DNA of 64,000 nt from Bursaphelenchus xylophilus (Eukaryota; Nematoda; Chromadorea; Rhabditida; Aphelenchoididae). The notes beneath the pieces were generated by a model. The model ran no database searches. It was not told the origin of the DNA and saw nothing but the letters and a program-made list of their open reading frames with translations. The translations under genes and the position numbers were made by a program. Shown here one piece after another: positions 46,424 to 56,600 of this stretch. Each line of letters opens with the position of its first letter. Position 1 is the stretch's first letter. The stretch is from positions 9,300,001 through 9,364,000 of the forward strand of contig CAJFCV020000004.1 of assembly GCA_904066235.2 (NCBI GenBank). Reading direction: 5' to 3'.

Positions 46424-47881
46424 CTAACCATGACGTTCACGGGTACCCATAAGTTTGAAGACCCTGCAGAATTGCGCAACTTCCCTGAAAGCAAATCACA
46501 TGAAAAGGAAAACAACAAACAAAATATTGCAGAATTTTTTACGACGTAAATCCGACTTACGATACTCCGGCGTTCGCAGTGCATTCGCACATTTCCCCCG
46601 CCTCCTGCTTCCAATCGTAACGCCCCATGCAACTCTTCAGGGCGCTTCTCACCTTCTTGTCATCGATTTTTGGCTGGCATTGCTTTCGATCGAAACAGAA
46701 ACCCGTTGGCTTGTTTTTAGCGACAAAGCAGGTCTTTAAACACGTTGTGAAAGTTTCAGCTGTTTTAATGAGTCGTTGAATCGGAGTGGACAGCGACTTG
46801 GACATCTTTGCGGTGCTCTTCTTGACGTAGGCCATGATTAAGTTGATTCCCTTCTCGATGTCGTGTTTTGGGACTTCTATTTCGGACTTTTCTCGGAGAC
46901 ATCTGAAAGTGGGATTTTAAAAAAACCAAAAAAAAACCTGTTCAAAAGGCAGAGTGACGGACATGATGCAGTGGCAAAAACCGTGCTATTTTGCATCCGG
47001 GAAGTATCAAAAAAGTAGAAAAATACCTCCCTTTCCAACTAAAAAACCTCCCTTTTGAAGGGTCCCTCACAAAAAGAGCGTGCGTGTTTTTGAAATCCGA
47101 GTTTTTTAGCTTGAAGAGAGAGGTATTTTGCTACATTTTTGATACTTCCCGGATGCAAAATAGTACGTTTTTTGCCATTTATCAGATCCGTCATTGTATG
47201 AAGGGCAACGCTCAGGATTAAAGACATTTTTAAAAGGTATATACCAGGTTCCTAGCTCGGGCTTTGCAGAAACAACCAAGATTTTTTTGGTCGAATGTAC
47301 TGCAGGAGTCATCTCTACAAAAAAAAATTTTTTCTGCAAAATTTGCAAAGATATGGCTAAAAAAATTCTTCTCTCCGCCTCTCCGCATTTCGTGCAATCT
47401 CTCGTTGACAAATTTAGTTGAATCTCTCGTCCGCTCATACAAAGAGCGAGCTAAAATTTTGCGGAATTTATATTACACACGGGCATTATAAGTCCGCAAT
47501 TTTTTTTTATATTAGTAAAATCTGAGCCTCGCACTTCTACCACTTCCCTGGTACATATATTAAGACTTACGACTCCACATTCCTCTCCACACAATCCAAT
47601 GCCGTCCCCGCGTCAACACTCTTATTCAACACACATTGTTTCATGTCATCCGGCTGCTTGAAGGTATGCTGAATCTGTCCCCAACAATTATCAGCGCAGA
47701 TCAGCATCTGCATCTTCATTTCGGTCAGACATTCCGACTGCTCATCGCACGAGCACTCTCGTATCGTGACGTTCGGAATTATGCTGGCATCCAGCAGCTT
47801 GCGCGCCTCCGACACGGCATGTGCGTACAGGTCGGCGTTGGCAATCAGCGGAAGCAGAAATAAAAGTGAAAATGGCTTCAT
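46424..47881 (-). CDS. Secreted cysteine-rich protein, 3 exons
   Basis: Minus-strand exons 47881-47571, 46902-46561 and 46484-46424 encode 237 residues. A clear signal peptide (MKPFSLLFLLPLIANA) is followed by two similar cysteine-rich halves, the first with CSCDEQSECLTEMKMQMLIC and the second with TCLKTCFVAKNKPTGFCFD. The spacing suggests an alpha-helical, disulphide-bonded fold as in nematode secreted families such as CPG4-like proteins, but that assignment is by general pattern only. There is one NVT and one NKS glycosylation site. No membrane helix after the signal peptide, so it is expected outside the cell. Intron 1 carries R1 and R2 elements. A TTTTGTCAG acceptor lies 17 bases upstream of the ATG. 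Confidence 0.75.
46950..47198. mobile_element. R2 foldback MITE
   Basis: GAGTGACGGACATGATGCAG at left; ATCAGATCCGTCATTGTATG at right; ATCCGGGAAGTATCAAAAAA inside. Lies in intron 1 of the secreted protein gene. Confidence 0.8.
47205..47555. mobile_element. Diverged R1 copy in the same intron
   Basis: GGGCAACGCTCAGGATTAAA, AGCTCGGGCTTTGCAGAAAC and GTAAAATCTGAGCCTCGCAC then TTCCCTGG keep the R1 frame. Confidence 0.6.
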
Positions 47882-47897
47882 TTCGGTTCCAAATGGA

Positions 47898-47899
47898 CT
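47898..47899 (-). promoter_or_regulatory. Candidate trans-splice acceptor of the secreted protein gene
   Basis: CTTTTTGTCAG on the minus strand precedes a short leader and the ATG at 47881. Confidence 0.4.
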
Positions 47900-48220
47900 G
47901 ACAAAAAGTGTTTATCAATAACATTTATAGCAGTCGTGAAGAAACTTTAAATTGCGGTAAAAACAATCAATTAATCTTACTTCGATCCAATGCAGGCGAC
48001 AAAAAATTGACGAGCTCATTGTCAAGTTCAGGGGAATAGTAGGAGAAGAAACGGGCAAAGTGCAGTTAAAAAGCGATAATTCAAACAGTTCTTTGACGAA
48101 GGGATGAAACTTACTGCACTCAAGATCCACGTGGATGCAATACGTTTTGCCGCATGATCAAGTCGGGCTGACGGGAGTGTAAGGAGTGTAACGATTCCAC
48201 ATTTGGAAGGAATTATACAG
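47900..48220. other. Intergenic, no feature seen
   Basis: Short AT-rich spacer upstream of the secreted protein gene; probably its promoter. Confidence 0.35.
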
Positions 48221-48424
48221 GGTGGGCCACTCGAAGCCTCCGCCCTCTTTTTATAGTTTTCTCCGCGGAAACTCCGCCGATTTTCCTAAAATTTAGATTT
48301 TTCTGAAGCTGAGACCCTTCGTTTTCAACCAGTTGGATTTCAAAAAGATATGTCATGAATTAGCCTTTCTGTGCCTTAGCAAAATTTTGAAAAATTATTT
48401 TCGAGAAGAAACCGCTAAAACTTG
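48221..48424. repeat. CAGGGTGGGCCAC element, truncated by R1
   Basis: Starts CAGGGTGGGCCACTCGAAGC, continues with CTCCGCGGAAACTCCGCCGA and the shared core (GCTGAGACCCTTCGTTTTCA). No right end is found past the adjoining R1 copy. Confidence 0.65.
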
Positions 48425-48872
48425 GGGGAGTACCCCAAGTGCGGCACGCAGATTTTGACGAAACTTGGCACAAGTTTAGAATAATTTTTTCTAAAATATA
48501 TGCAAAAATCCCAGATCGCGCTTTGCAGAAACAACCGAGATTTTTAGATCCAAAGTTGGCGAAAATTTGACATTTTTCGCCGAATTTCGGCACGAAAAGT
48601 TGCATGCCTATTTCTACCATAGCGATAAATTTTTCCACAAAAAATCAATTGTTTCCGCACAAAAATAGCAAAGTTATGATGAAAAAATCATTTTCTCTCT
48701 GACCGCTCCCCGCGCTTAGCGTACTCTCTCGGCGACAAAGATCGTTCAATATCTCGGCGGCGCTTGCAAAACGCGAGCTAAAACTTTCAGAAATTAATAC
48801 TTAGTTCATGAACGACGTGTATGCAAAATTTAAAGAAAATCTGAGTGTTGCACTTGGGGTACTCCCCCTCTA
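48425..48872. mobile_element. R1 foldback, full length
   Basis: GGGGGAGTACCCCAAGTGCG at left and GCACTTGGGGTACTCCCCC at right. Arms carry GATCGCGCTTTGCAGAAACA and GCTTGCAAAACGCGAGCTA. Confidence 0.88.
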
Positions 48873-50224
48873 ATTACATAGATTACAATGCCGCTGAAAT
48901 GCACTCTCAGCGTCCACAAACGCAAACCTTGTAGTCTGAGGCAAATTAAAGTGCTACAACGTGGAAATGCAAGGGGAATTACGAATTCCTCACGTCTCAC
49001 CATCCTTTCTGCATTTCCAATAAGAAAAACGGCTTGGAATTTTAGAGCTTTGGGATTGAAAGGTTTCATAAAAAGAAATTAAACTTCTTATAGGTTTATG
49101 AAACTCGAAAAAAAACATCGAGAAGATTTCGGTATATTTAAGAGACGTACGGGTTCTTAGGGAGACAAAAGCCAGGGATTTGAGTGGCGCTTGCTGGCCC
49201 TACAATTGAGGAAAAAAGGACTTCGGACTTTCGAGAACTTAACTTGATATTTGAGGCGACAAGACCTAATGATTTTCTATTTTTAATTCAAGCAGCTTAG
49301 CACAAATTTAGACTGTTTATTCTCAGAGACATGCGAGATTTTAAAGTCATCCTTTTGCAAGCATAAACGATTACTTTTTCTCCAAAGGAATTAAGCGAAA
49401 ATTCGAATTTTTTTTGCAAGTTTATTCATAAAAAGTTTTAGCTTCATTTTTACCGTGGATGGCAAAGCGTTTACTGTATAAAAAACGTTTCTTCAATGTG
49501 CAATTTTTCCACGCAAAGTTGGCAAAGATAGCCAGCCACTTTTTTGATAAAAAGTGACTGGTCCCTCTGATCGCCCTCCTCATTTTGTGTGCTCTCTTAT
49601 ATATAAAAGATTGGTTGAATATTTTGTCTGCCCCTGCAAAGAGCAAACTAAAATATTCAGGAATTAATAAGTGGCCTACAAAACTTGTACATGAATCACT
49701 TCCCTTGCTGTCTCTTGCGGCTATCAGAAGAGAATCCTTTTTGCCGGTATTGTCCAAGCTGGCAAAACAAAGCTTCATTGGAACTGAACAACCCAATTCA
49801 GGACTATGTATAATCTTTCGGTCTAATGCGTCTAATATTACCCTTCTTCCGTCTTATTTTGGCATGAAAAGCAAAAAAAAATAAAATCTTTGATTCCATT
49901 TCGCCTTGATGGCAATATTTTCCAGTTGTCTTGCAGAATCCCTATTCAGATATGGTATCTTCTCACGCCACTTAAACTTGTCGCCGTCCAAAAAAGAATG
50001 CGGGTTTCCCTCCGAAATCTTGTGGACACTGAATAATTTATTGTTACTCAAGTCCGCGCCTTTTGATGGCTTATTTATTCTTGTTGACGTAGGCGATAAA
50101 TTCGCAGGGAAGTGCTCCAAGGGCGACGCTCAGATTTTCATGACACCCACAAATTTATAATTTTATGATCGTTTTTTTTTGCAAGTATCTATGTGAGGCT
50201 CACAGCTCGCATTTTGCAGGAACT
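48873..50224. other. Intergenic with R1 debris
   Basis: About 49300-49720 is a strongly decayed R1 relative (TTTGTGTGCTCTCTTATATA, GCAAAGAGCAAACTAAAATA). About 50105-50220 is another R1 end (GAAGTGCTCCAAGGGCGACG, AGCTCGCATTTTGCAGGAAC). No gene supported. Confidence 0.4.
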
Positions 50225-50426
50225 TCTAGTCCTTCCGGAAACTCGCTGGAGTGACTTTCGCGACATGCACTGTGAGAAAACAAAAGTTGTAAAGGTTTTG
50301 TTTTTTTTGCACTGTGCAATTTTTTGCTTTTTGCAATAGGGTTTTTTCGACTGTCGCTTGCACCCTGACTATTTTCTCACATTGCAAGCGCCAGAAATCA
50401 GTCCAGCGACTTTCCGGTAGGGCTAG
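50225..50426. mobile_element. R3 MITE
   Basis: CTAGTCCTTCCGGAAACTCG at left; GACTTTCCGGTAGGGCTAG at right. The interior has TTGCACTGTGCAATTTTTTG and CGCTTGCACCCTGACT. Confidence 0.78.
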
Positions 50427-50510
50427 TGCCCAGACTTTTAGGTCAAAATTTGGTAAAAATCCGACGCTTTTTTACCGGATGCGGCAACTTTTCTACCGGA
50501 TTTCAATTTT

Positions 50511-50740
50511 TTATAGCAAAAAACGTATATACCATTTTGCATGCGGGAAGTATCAAAAAATGTGGCAAAATGCCTCCCTTCCCAACTAAAAAACCTCCTT
50601 TTTGAAGGGTTCCCTCACAAAAAGAGCTTTTGAAATCGGAGTTTTTTTCACTTGGAGAGGGAAGTATTTTGCCACATTTTTTGATACTTCCCAGATGCAA
50701 AATGGTACGTTTTTTGCCACTGAATCAATTCCGCCACTGT
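50511..50740. mobile_element. R2 foldback MITE, left end truncated
   Basis: Begins at GCAAAAAACGTATACCATTT without the outer terminal repeat; the right end is GAATCAATTCCGCCACTGT. It abuts an R3 element. Confidence 0.75.
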
Positions 50741-51317
50741 AACATTTTAGCTTTTGGCCACATGTTAAAATTCTTTTTAGAGTAATGTTTCGATAAAAAA
50801 CAAGTTAAAACGTCCAAAAGCTAAAATGGTTCTTACAAATTTTCAGATGACTTGCTACATTTTCATGCTGTTTGGTCGATGATGAACTTCTAAACTTACA
50901 CATTTTTGTCCTTGCTCCGGGCAACAGTTCGCCTACAAATCTTGTAAATGACTTATTTTTAATCCAATTTTATATGTATAGTTAAATTTACAGCTTTGCA
51001 AGAAATTAGCAGTGCATGTCTCATTTATCTTTGGCCTTTTTTTTGGGATTCGCAATTTTGTCTAATAATGGGCGTACTCGTAATTTACGGTCTGCGTTCG
51101 TCTCAAAAACGGGATGGGTTCGAAAGAACGTGCCTATGTCCTCGGAGTTTTTCTTAAATTTTTTAAATGTAATTTGCGATTCACGGTATTTTCAGATACG
51201 TACGTATGTACGTATCCGTATGTCTCTTCACACGGGTATTCTGAGCTTACAAAAAATCGGTATCTGTATTTGATAAAAAGTCATCAGATACACCGTACTC
51301 GAATGAGTTGATTTTTC
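50741..51317. other. Intergenic, no feature seen
   Basis: AT-rich, with a short TACGTACGTATGTACG repeat near 51200. Confidence 0.35.
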
Positions 51318-51660
51318 CGTTAATTTGGGCACTTTTGGAATGGCGGAATAATCGCATTTCCGGAACCGGGAAAAACAAAATTTAGGGCTTAGAACCACCA
51401 CCTGAACCATCTGAATAGATCTATGTTATTAACCTCAAAAGTTTCGCTGATTTTTTTGGCTGTTACTTTTTTTAACATAAGTGTTAACAAGTAATTTTCT
51501 CTTTTTTCCCAGAAAAAATTCAAAAAATAATCTTTAGCAGTACCTTTTTAGAAAATAAAAAAAACGAAATGTAATTAACAGGAGTAAATAAATTCCTATG
51601 GTAGTTCCAAGCCTTATCTTTTGTTTTTCCCGGTTCCGGAAGTGTCCGAATCCCGGAAAT
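51318..51660. mobile_element. R5 foldback MITE
   Basis: CATTTCCGGAACCGGGAAAA at left mirrors TTTCCCGGTTCCGGAAGTGT at right; matches 35069-35434. Confidence 0.7.
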
Positions 51661-51714
51661 GCCTCGGTGCTATTTTTTCACTTTTTTATGTTTTTGGAAT
51701 CTTCTCTTCCTATA

Positions 51715-51908
51715 CTAGTCGCGGAAAAAAGTCCTGGGATTTTCTCGCGCCCCCCAAATTCCGTCGCGCTCCGAAAAGTTGATTTGTCGCGGGAATCGCG
51801 TGCGACAATAAGGCAAAATCAACAAAATTGCACTGTGCAAAAGCACTTTTCGGGTTCATGCACAGTGCAGAGTCGCAGAAAAATCCCAGGACTTTTTTCC
51901 GCGACTAG
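51715..51908. mobile_element. MITE with 29-bp CTAGTCGCGG ends
   Basis: CTAGTCGCGGAAAAAAGTCC continues TGGGATTTT at the left and is perfectly inverted at the right end. The interior contains TTGCACTGTGCAAAAGCACT, which ties it to the R3 group. Confidence 0.82.
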
Positions 51909-52659
51909 TACATATTTATTTTGCTCGTTTTCGAATGGAATGCTGACGCTGGTGGCGTTTTTACCGCCATTGTGCTGCAAAAAATAAAATTTTGGCCGTT
52001 TTTCGGTAATTATCAGCAAAAAATATCCGGTTACTATACAAGTATTTCTTCTGTATCCCATAAAAAAGAAGGAAACAATGAATCACTGGACTTTTACCCA
52101 GTTAAAACCATCTTTTTGCTGTTTCTTTTCACAAAAACCTGGCTGTGGAAGTAAGATCCTCCTTATTTTTAACTCCGCCCCTAATTACATAATTGTTATT
52201 ACCATATCTGCCACAGTACCTTAACTTTAACGTATGACCACGTCTATTTTTCATTTGGTATTCAAATCCCCGCAAACGGACCTTTGTCACGGCATAATAA
52301 GGCACCAAACAATATCTGGAATTTGATTAAAAATCCTTGACAGGGAAGTTTATTATAGAAAAATTCCTTTAATATTTCTGGAACGGCAAAAACAAGGCTA
52401 TTTTACGCCATAAAAAGGCTCATTTGAGCCCAGCCCATTAGTAGTTTCACTTCCCCGCAGATTACTTGAAACAGCGAGAAATCTGAATTCTTGGAAATCA
52501 CAAAACTTGCTGAATGCTATTCGAACTTTATGGTATTGCCGTCTAAACTACACCTTTTACCACTCATTTGGCGGGTTTTCATTTACATGCATTTATTTGG
52601 TTATATCACTGCGATCACATATGGCTTCCTTTCTTTGTCAGACAGCGGTTGACAAAAAA
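51909..52659. other. Intergenic, no feature seen
   Basis: AT-rich spacer without a supported gene; short frames only. Confidence 0.4.
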
Positions 52660-53030
52660 TGGAAGTGCTCAGATCTTGGCACAAATTTCGACTAAATTTT
52701 TCTTAACCATATACGAAACTCCATATATAGCGTATTGCAGGAACAGTTGAGATTTTTGGAAGATCCACTGTATTCTTGAAATTACCAAAAATATGGCAAT
52801 GTGTGCTGAAAATCTGCGAATTTCGGCGCAATCGTTTCAAACCAATTTAGAAGGCAATGTTCCGAAACAGGTTATAATATTTTTCGCAAAGCTGGCAGAG
52901 ATACCACAAAAATCGCCAACTGTTGGTAACCTCTTCAAAAGCGCGAGCTAAACTTTTCAAAAATTTTGAAGCGCCGTATGTCCCATAAAAAATTTAACGA
53001 AGATCTGAGCGTCGCACCTGACACACCTTT
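52660..53030. mobile_element. R1 copy, diverged
   Basis: GAAGTGCTCAGATCTTGGCA, CAGGAACAGTTGAGATTTTT and GAAGATCTGAGCGTCGCACC keep the R1 order. Confidence 0.55.
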
Positions 53031-53081
53031 CTAATAAGTTCTTATGGGCCACAGTTTTCCCGAAATCATTTGTGCATTTAA

Positions 53082-53561
53082 ATGGGTTTTAGCACATTTG
53101 AATTACACCTGGCCTATAAATATTATACTATATGTCTTGCTAACGTGCAAGTTGAGTGTTATGTTCAACTGACCAAGCAGCCCGTTTTTACGACAATTGC
53201 GTTAAACCAAGGACTTACATTAATAAGGTTTGGGTCAGTAGGAAATATGCGTATTTACTTCCAGGAAGAAATTTATTGTAATTGGTTAAGAAATTTTATT
53301 AATATATTCGTATTAAATAGGCCATATTTGTACGGGCTGTGGGTAGTCAATGATGTTTGTTTTTTACATAGATTTTGCAACTTACCGAGGCTCGCAATAC
53401 ATCTATCTACAGTAAACCCTGTACATCGGATTTTAAGGGATCAAAAGAGCTTGTTTGCTCTAGTGGTGTTCTTTAGTACGGAGATGTACGTCCTGACATA
53501 TTTGTCGCGGGTGTCGCGCGAGGAAATTAGTGTGAGCTCGCGCGGAAGTGCATGTCGCTAG
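53082..53561 (+). CDS. Unexplained 159-codon open frame
   Basis: An uninterrupted frame from ATG at 53082, long for such AT-rich DNA. Its last 30 codons run into the small foldback at 53478-53612. No family motif, signal peptide or splice signal is recognised. It ends about 100 bases before the SRH-like receptor start. It may be a chance frame, a decayed gene or an unknown protein. Confidence 0.2.
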   Translation: MGFSTFELHLAYKYYTICLANVQVECYVQLTKQPVFTTIALNQGLTLIRFGSVGNMRIYFQEEIYCNWLRNFINIFVLNRPYLYGLWVVNDVCFLHRFCNLPRLAIHLSTVNPVHRILRDQKSLFALVVFFSTEMYVLTYLSRVSREEISVSSRGSACR

Positions 53562-53612
53562 TGCAAAGACGGGGAATTGCCGCGAAATGTGTCAGGACTT
53601 TATGGCGCGACT
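53478..53612. repeat. Small foldback, CGCG-rich
   Basis: GTCCTGACATATTTGTCGCG at left and CCGCGAAATGTGTCAGGAC at right are near inverses. GGACTTTATGGCGCGACTA links it to the foldback at 59083-59201. Confidence 0.55.
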
Positions 53613-53655
53613 ATGCACTTTCTTCTTCTAATTACAGCTATTCCATTTTATTTAC

Positions 53656-53657
53656 AG
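53656..53657 (+). promoter_or_regulatory. Candidate trans-splice acceptor of the SRH-like gene
   Basis: TTTTATTTACAG ends at 53657, five bases before the ATG at 53663. Confidence 0.5.
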
Positions 53658-53662
53658 CTCAA

Positions 53663-56600
53663 ATGGAAACTGACACCGAATTTTGGGAGGACCGTAACCC
53701 TTATTTATTACTGATCCTGTACAGAATCAATGGCGTTGTTTCTACAATATCATGCTTCATCGGCATCTACCTCGTTCTATTCAAATCTCCCAGTCGGTTT
53801 GGATTCTATCGGTACTTCTTGCTCAACATTGTCGTAAGTGTCAGTCATGTGTATACGAATGCAGTGAAACCTCTTTAAAAACAAACCTTAGGCGTCCAGA
53901 AATTTGTTGATTTATACAGGGTGACCCAAAATAACGGAGACAAAAGATTTCCCGTTTTTTCTGCGACTTATTAAGATTCATGAGTGACTCCTTATTTATA
54001 TTACAGTACCACGTTAGGGTAGTTTTATTTACAGATAGTTTTGTTGTACGACGCTCTTCTGCCTTGAACGACATAAATATATCCGGTTGACTCGGACCCT
54101 TCTGCCCGTGGGGTCTTTTTACAAGAAAGCTGTCTTACTCAAAAAAGAAAACTCGGAATAGTTTGAGATGTGCAGTGATTAATTATCGTAATAAGACCTT
54201 TAAAATGAGCTATCATACTAAGCTTAACTATCGATGGTTCAAAAGTTACAGCCGAGTATTTTCAGGCAGTTGAAGTGCAAAAATCGGCCTTTTTTGAAAA
54301 TGTAAGCGCAACAAGGAGTTTAAATGTTAAATAAGGCAAAATGTAATATGAGTTACTAGAACATGATTAAAGGAACACCACAAAAGCAAAAGAGAAAGAT
54401 TTTGCAACCGATACGGAATGCTATTTGGTAATCACTAGAATTCTGCCTTATTTTTGCCTTAGGCGGAATACCGGTCGAGTCGGTGACACATAAAGACCGA
54501 AAGTGCCCTAGGCTGATTCTCAAGAGTCGTATTCATAAGTGTACAGGAGCATAATGCGCCATTTTTATCTATCATGTCATTCTGTTATCGATAACCCATC
54601 TTTCTCAAAGCCGCGTGCCACGGGGAAGTTCTGGGCAATAAACTTGTTAAGGAAAAGCTGTTGCAACCAGCAAGCAATCACAGATTTTTTCAGAATCATT
54701 GTATTTATGAATAGAACACGTACTAGCGGTTTTAGCTTTATTCGAAAAAAACTGAATTTTTTATGGAAAAAATTTGGGAAAAATGGCGATCTTCAATGTT
54801 GAGATCGGTATCACCGTAGAAATAAAAACCGTAGTCCAAAAGCCTACGTAACTGCTTTCTTAGGGACTTAGTAGTCTAACAAAACAAAAGATCTTGCCAT
54901 TTCTGCGGCTGTAGTAATGCCAGGCTTTACACAACACAAGGGAACCAAACTTGAGGGCCAAAAAAACGGCGCAAGGCATATTTGTTAAGCTGTAACTTTT
55001 TACTGCAGCATGATGATTCCACCAAACTTTCGTGGATTATAGAGAAGGTGTTATAGAATATTTCCCGCTGTCGCTTATGTTTCTCTAACGCCCGGTTTTC
55101 GCGGTGGGACCTTCAAAAATTTGTCTCCGTTATTTTGGGTCACCCTGTAGACGAGTCTACTTTTTTTTACATACGGTTCTCATCTTACATCTTCCTTGTT
55201 AGCATAAAATTGATTCTGAACGTTCGGCAGAACTCTACCCCTTTTCTGAACTTTACCCCAATCTGAACTTTACCCCTTTTTCAACTCTACCCCAAAAAAG
55301 GCTGAACTCTACCCCTTTTTTGATTTTCGCCAAAAAATCTGAACTCTACCCCTTTTTGAACACTACCCCATTTTGAAAATTGAAAAAATAAGGTGTGACA
55401 TCTTATACGATGAAAAATTTTTTCAAATTGAGAAAAATCAGGTGTGACATCTTATACGATGAAATTTGTTTTTCAAACTGAAAATAATAAGGTGTGGCAT
55501 CTTATACGATGAAAATTTTTTTCAAATTGAGAAAAATCAGGTGTGACATCTTATACGATGTAAAATTTTTTCAAATCGAAAAAACTAGGTGTGACATCTT
55601 ATACGATGAAAATTTTTTTCAAACTGAAAATAATAAGGTGTGACATCTTATACGATGAAAATTTTTTCCAAATCGAGAAAAATCAGGTGTGACATCTTAT
55701 ACGATGAAAATTTTTTTCAAATCGAAAAAACTAGGTGTGACATCTTATACGATGAAAAATTTTTTCAAATTGAGAAAAATCAGGTGTGACATCTTATACG
55801 ATGAAATTTGTTTTTCAAATTGAAAATAATAAGGTGTGGCATCTTATACGATGAAAAATTTTTTCAAATTGAGAAAAATCAGGTGTGACATCTTATACGA
55901 TGTAAAATTTTTTCAAATCGAAAAAACTAGGTGTGACATCTTATACGATGAAAATTTTTTTCAAACTGAAAATAATAAGGTGTGACATCTTATACGATGA
56001 AAATTTTTTCCAAATCGAGAAAAATCAGGTGTGACATCTTATACGATGAAAATTTTTTTCAAATCGAAAAAACTAGGTGTGACATCTTATACGATGAAAT
56101 TTTTTTTTCAAATTGAGAAAAATCAGGTGTGACATCTTATACGATGAAAAAATATTTTCAATTTGAAAAATTTTTTCATCGTATAAGGTGTCACACCTTA
56201 TTCTTTTCAATTTGAAAAAAATTTTCATCGTATAAGGTGTCACACCTTATTATTTTCAATTTGAAAAAAAATTTTCATCGTATAAGGTGTCACATCTTAT
56301 TATTTTCAATTTGAAAAAAAATTTCATCGTATAAGATGTCACACCTCATTTTTTCAATTTTCAAAATGAGAGGTAGTGTTCAAAAAGGGGTAAAGTTCAG
56401 AAAAGGGGTAGAGTTCAGGTTCAACCGATTCTGAACACCACTAGAATTGTATGTTGTCGGGAGGTTTCGTTATATGAGAGTTCGTTGTTTAGGGCTCTCT
56501 CTCTCTCTACAGGGCACTATCTCTCTACAGGGATGGTCCTCTATAGCAAGCTGTAAATTTTGGCCCTACTACACCTCAACCAATTCGTATATACATTTAT

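Noticed and set aside
55390..56345. CRISPR-like array
   Set aside because: Spacers are near-identical variants, not unique, the array inverts at its end, and the genome is eukaryotic; it is a satellite.
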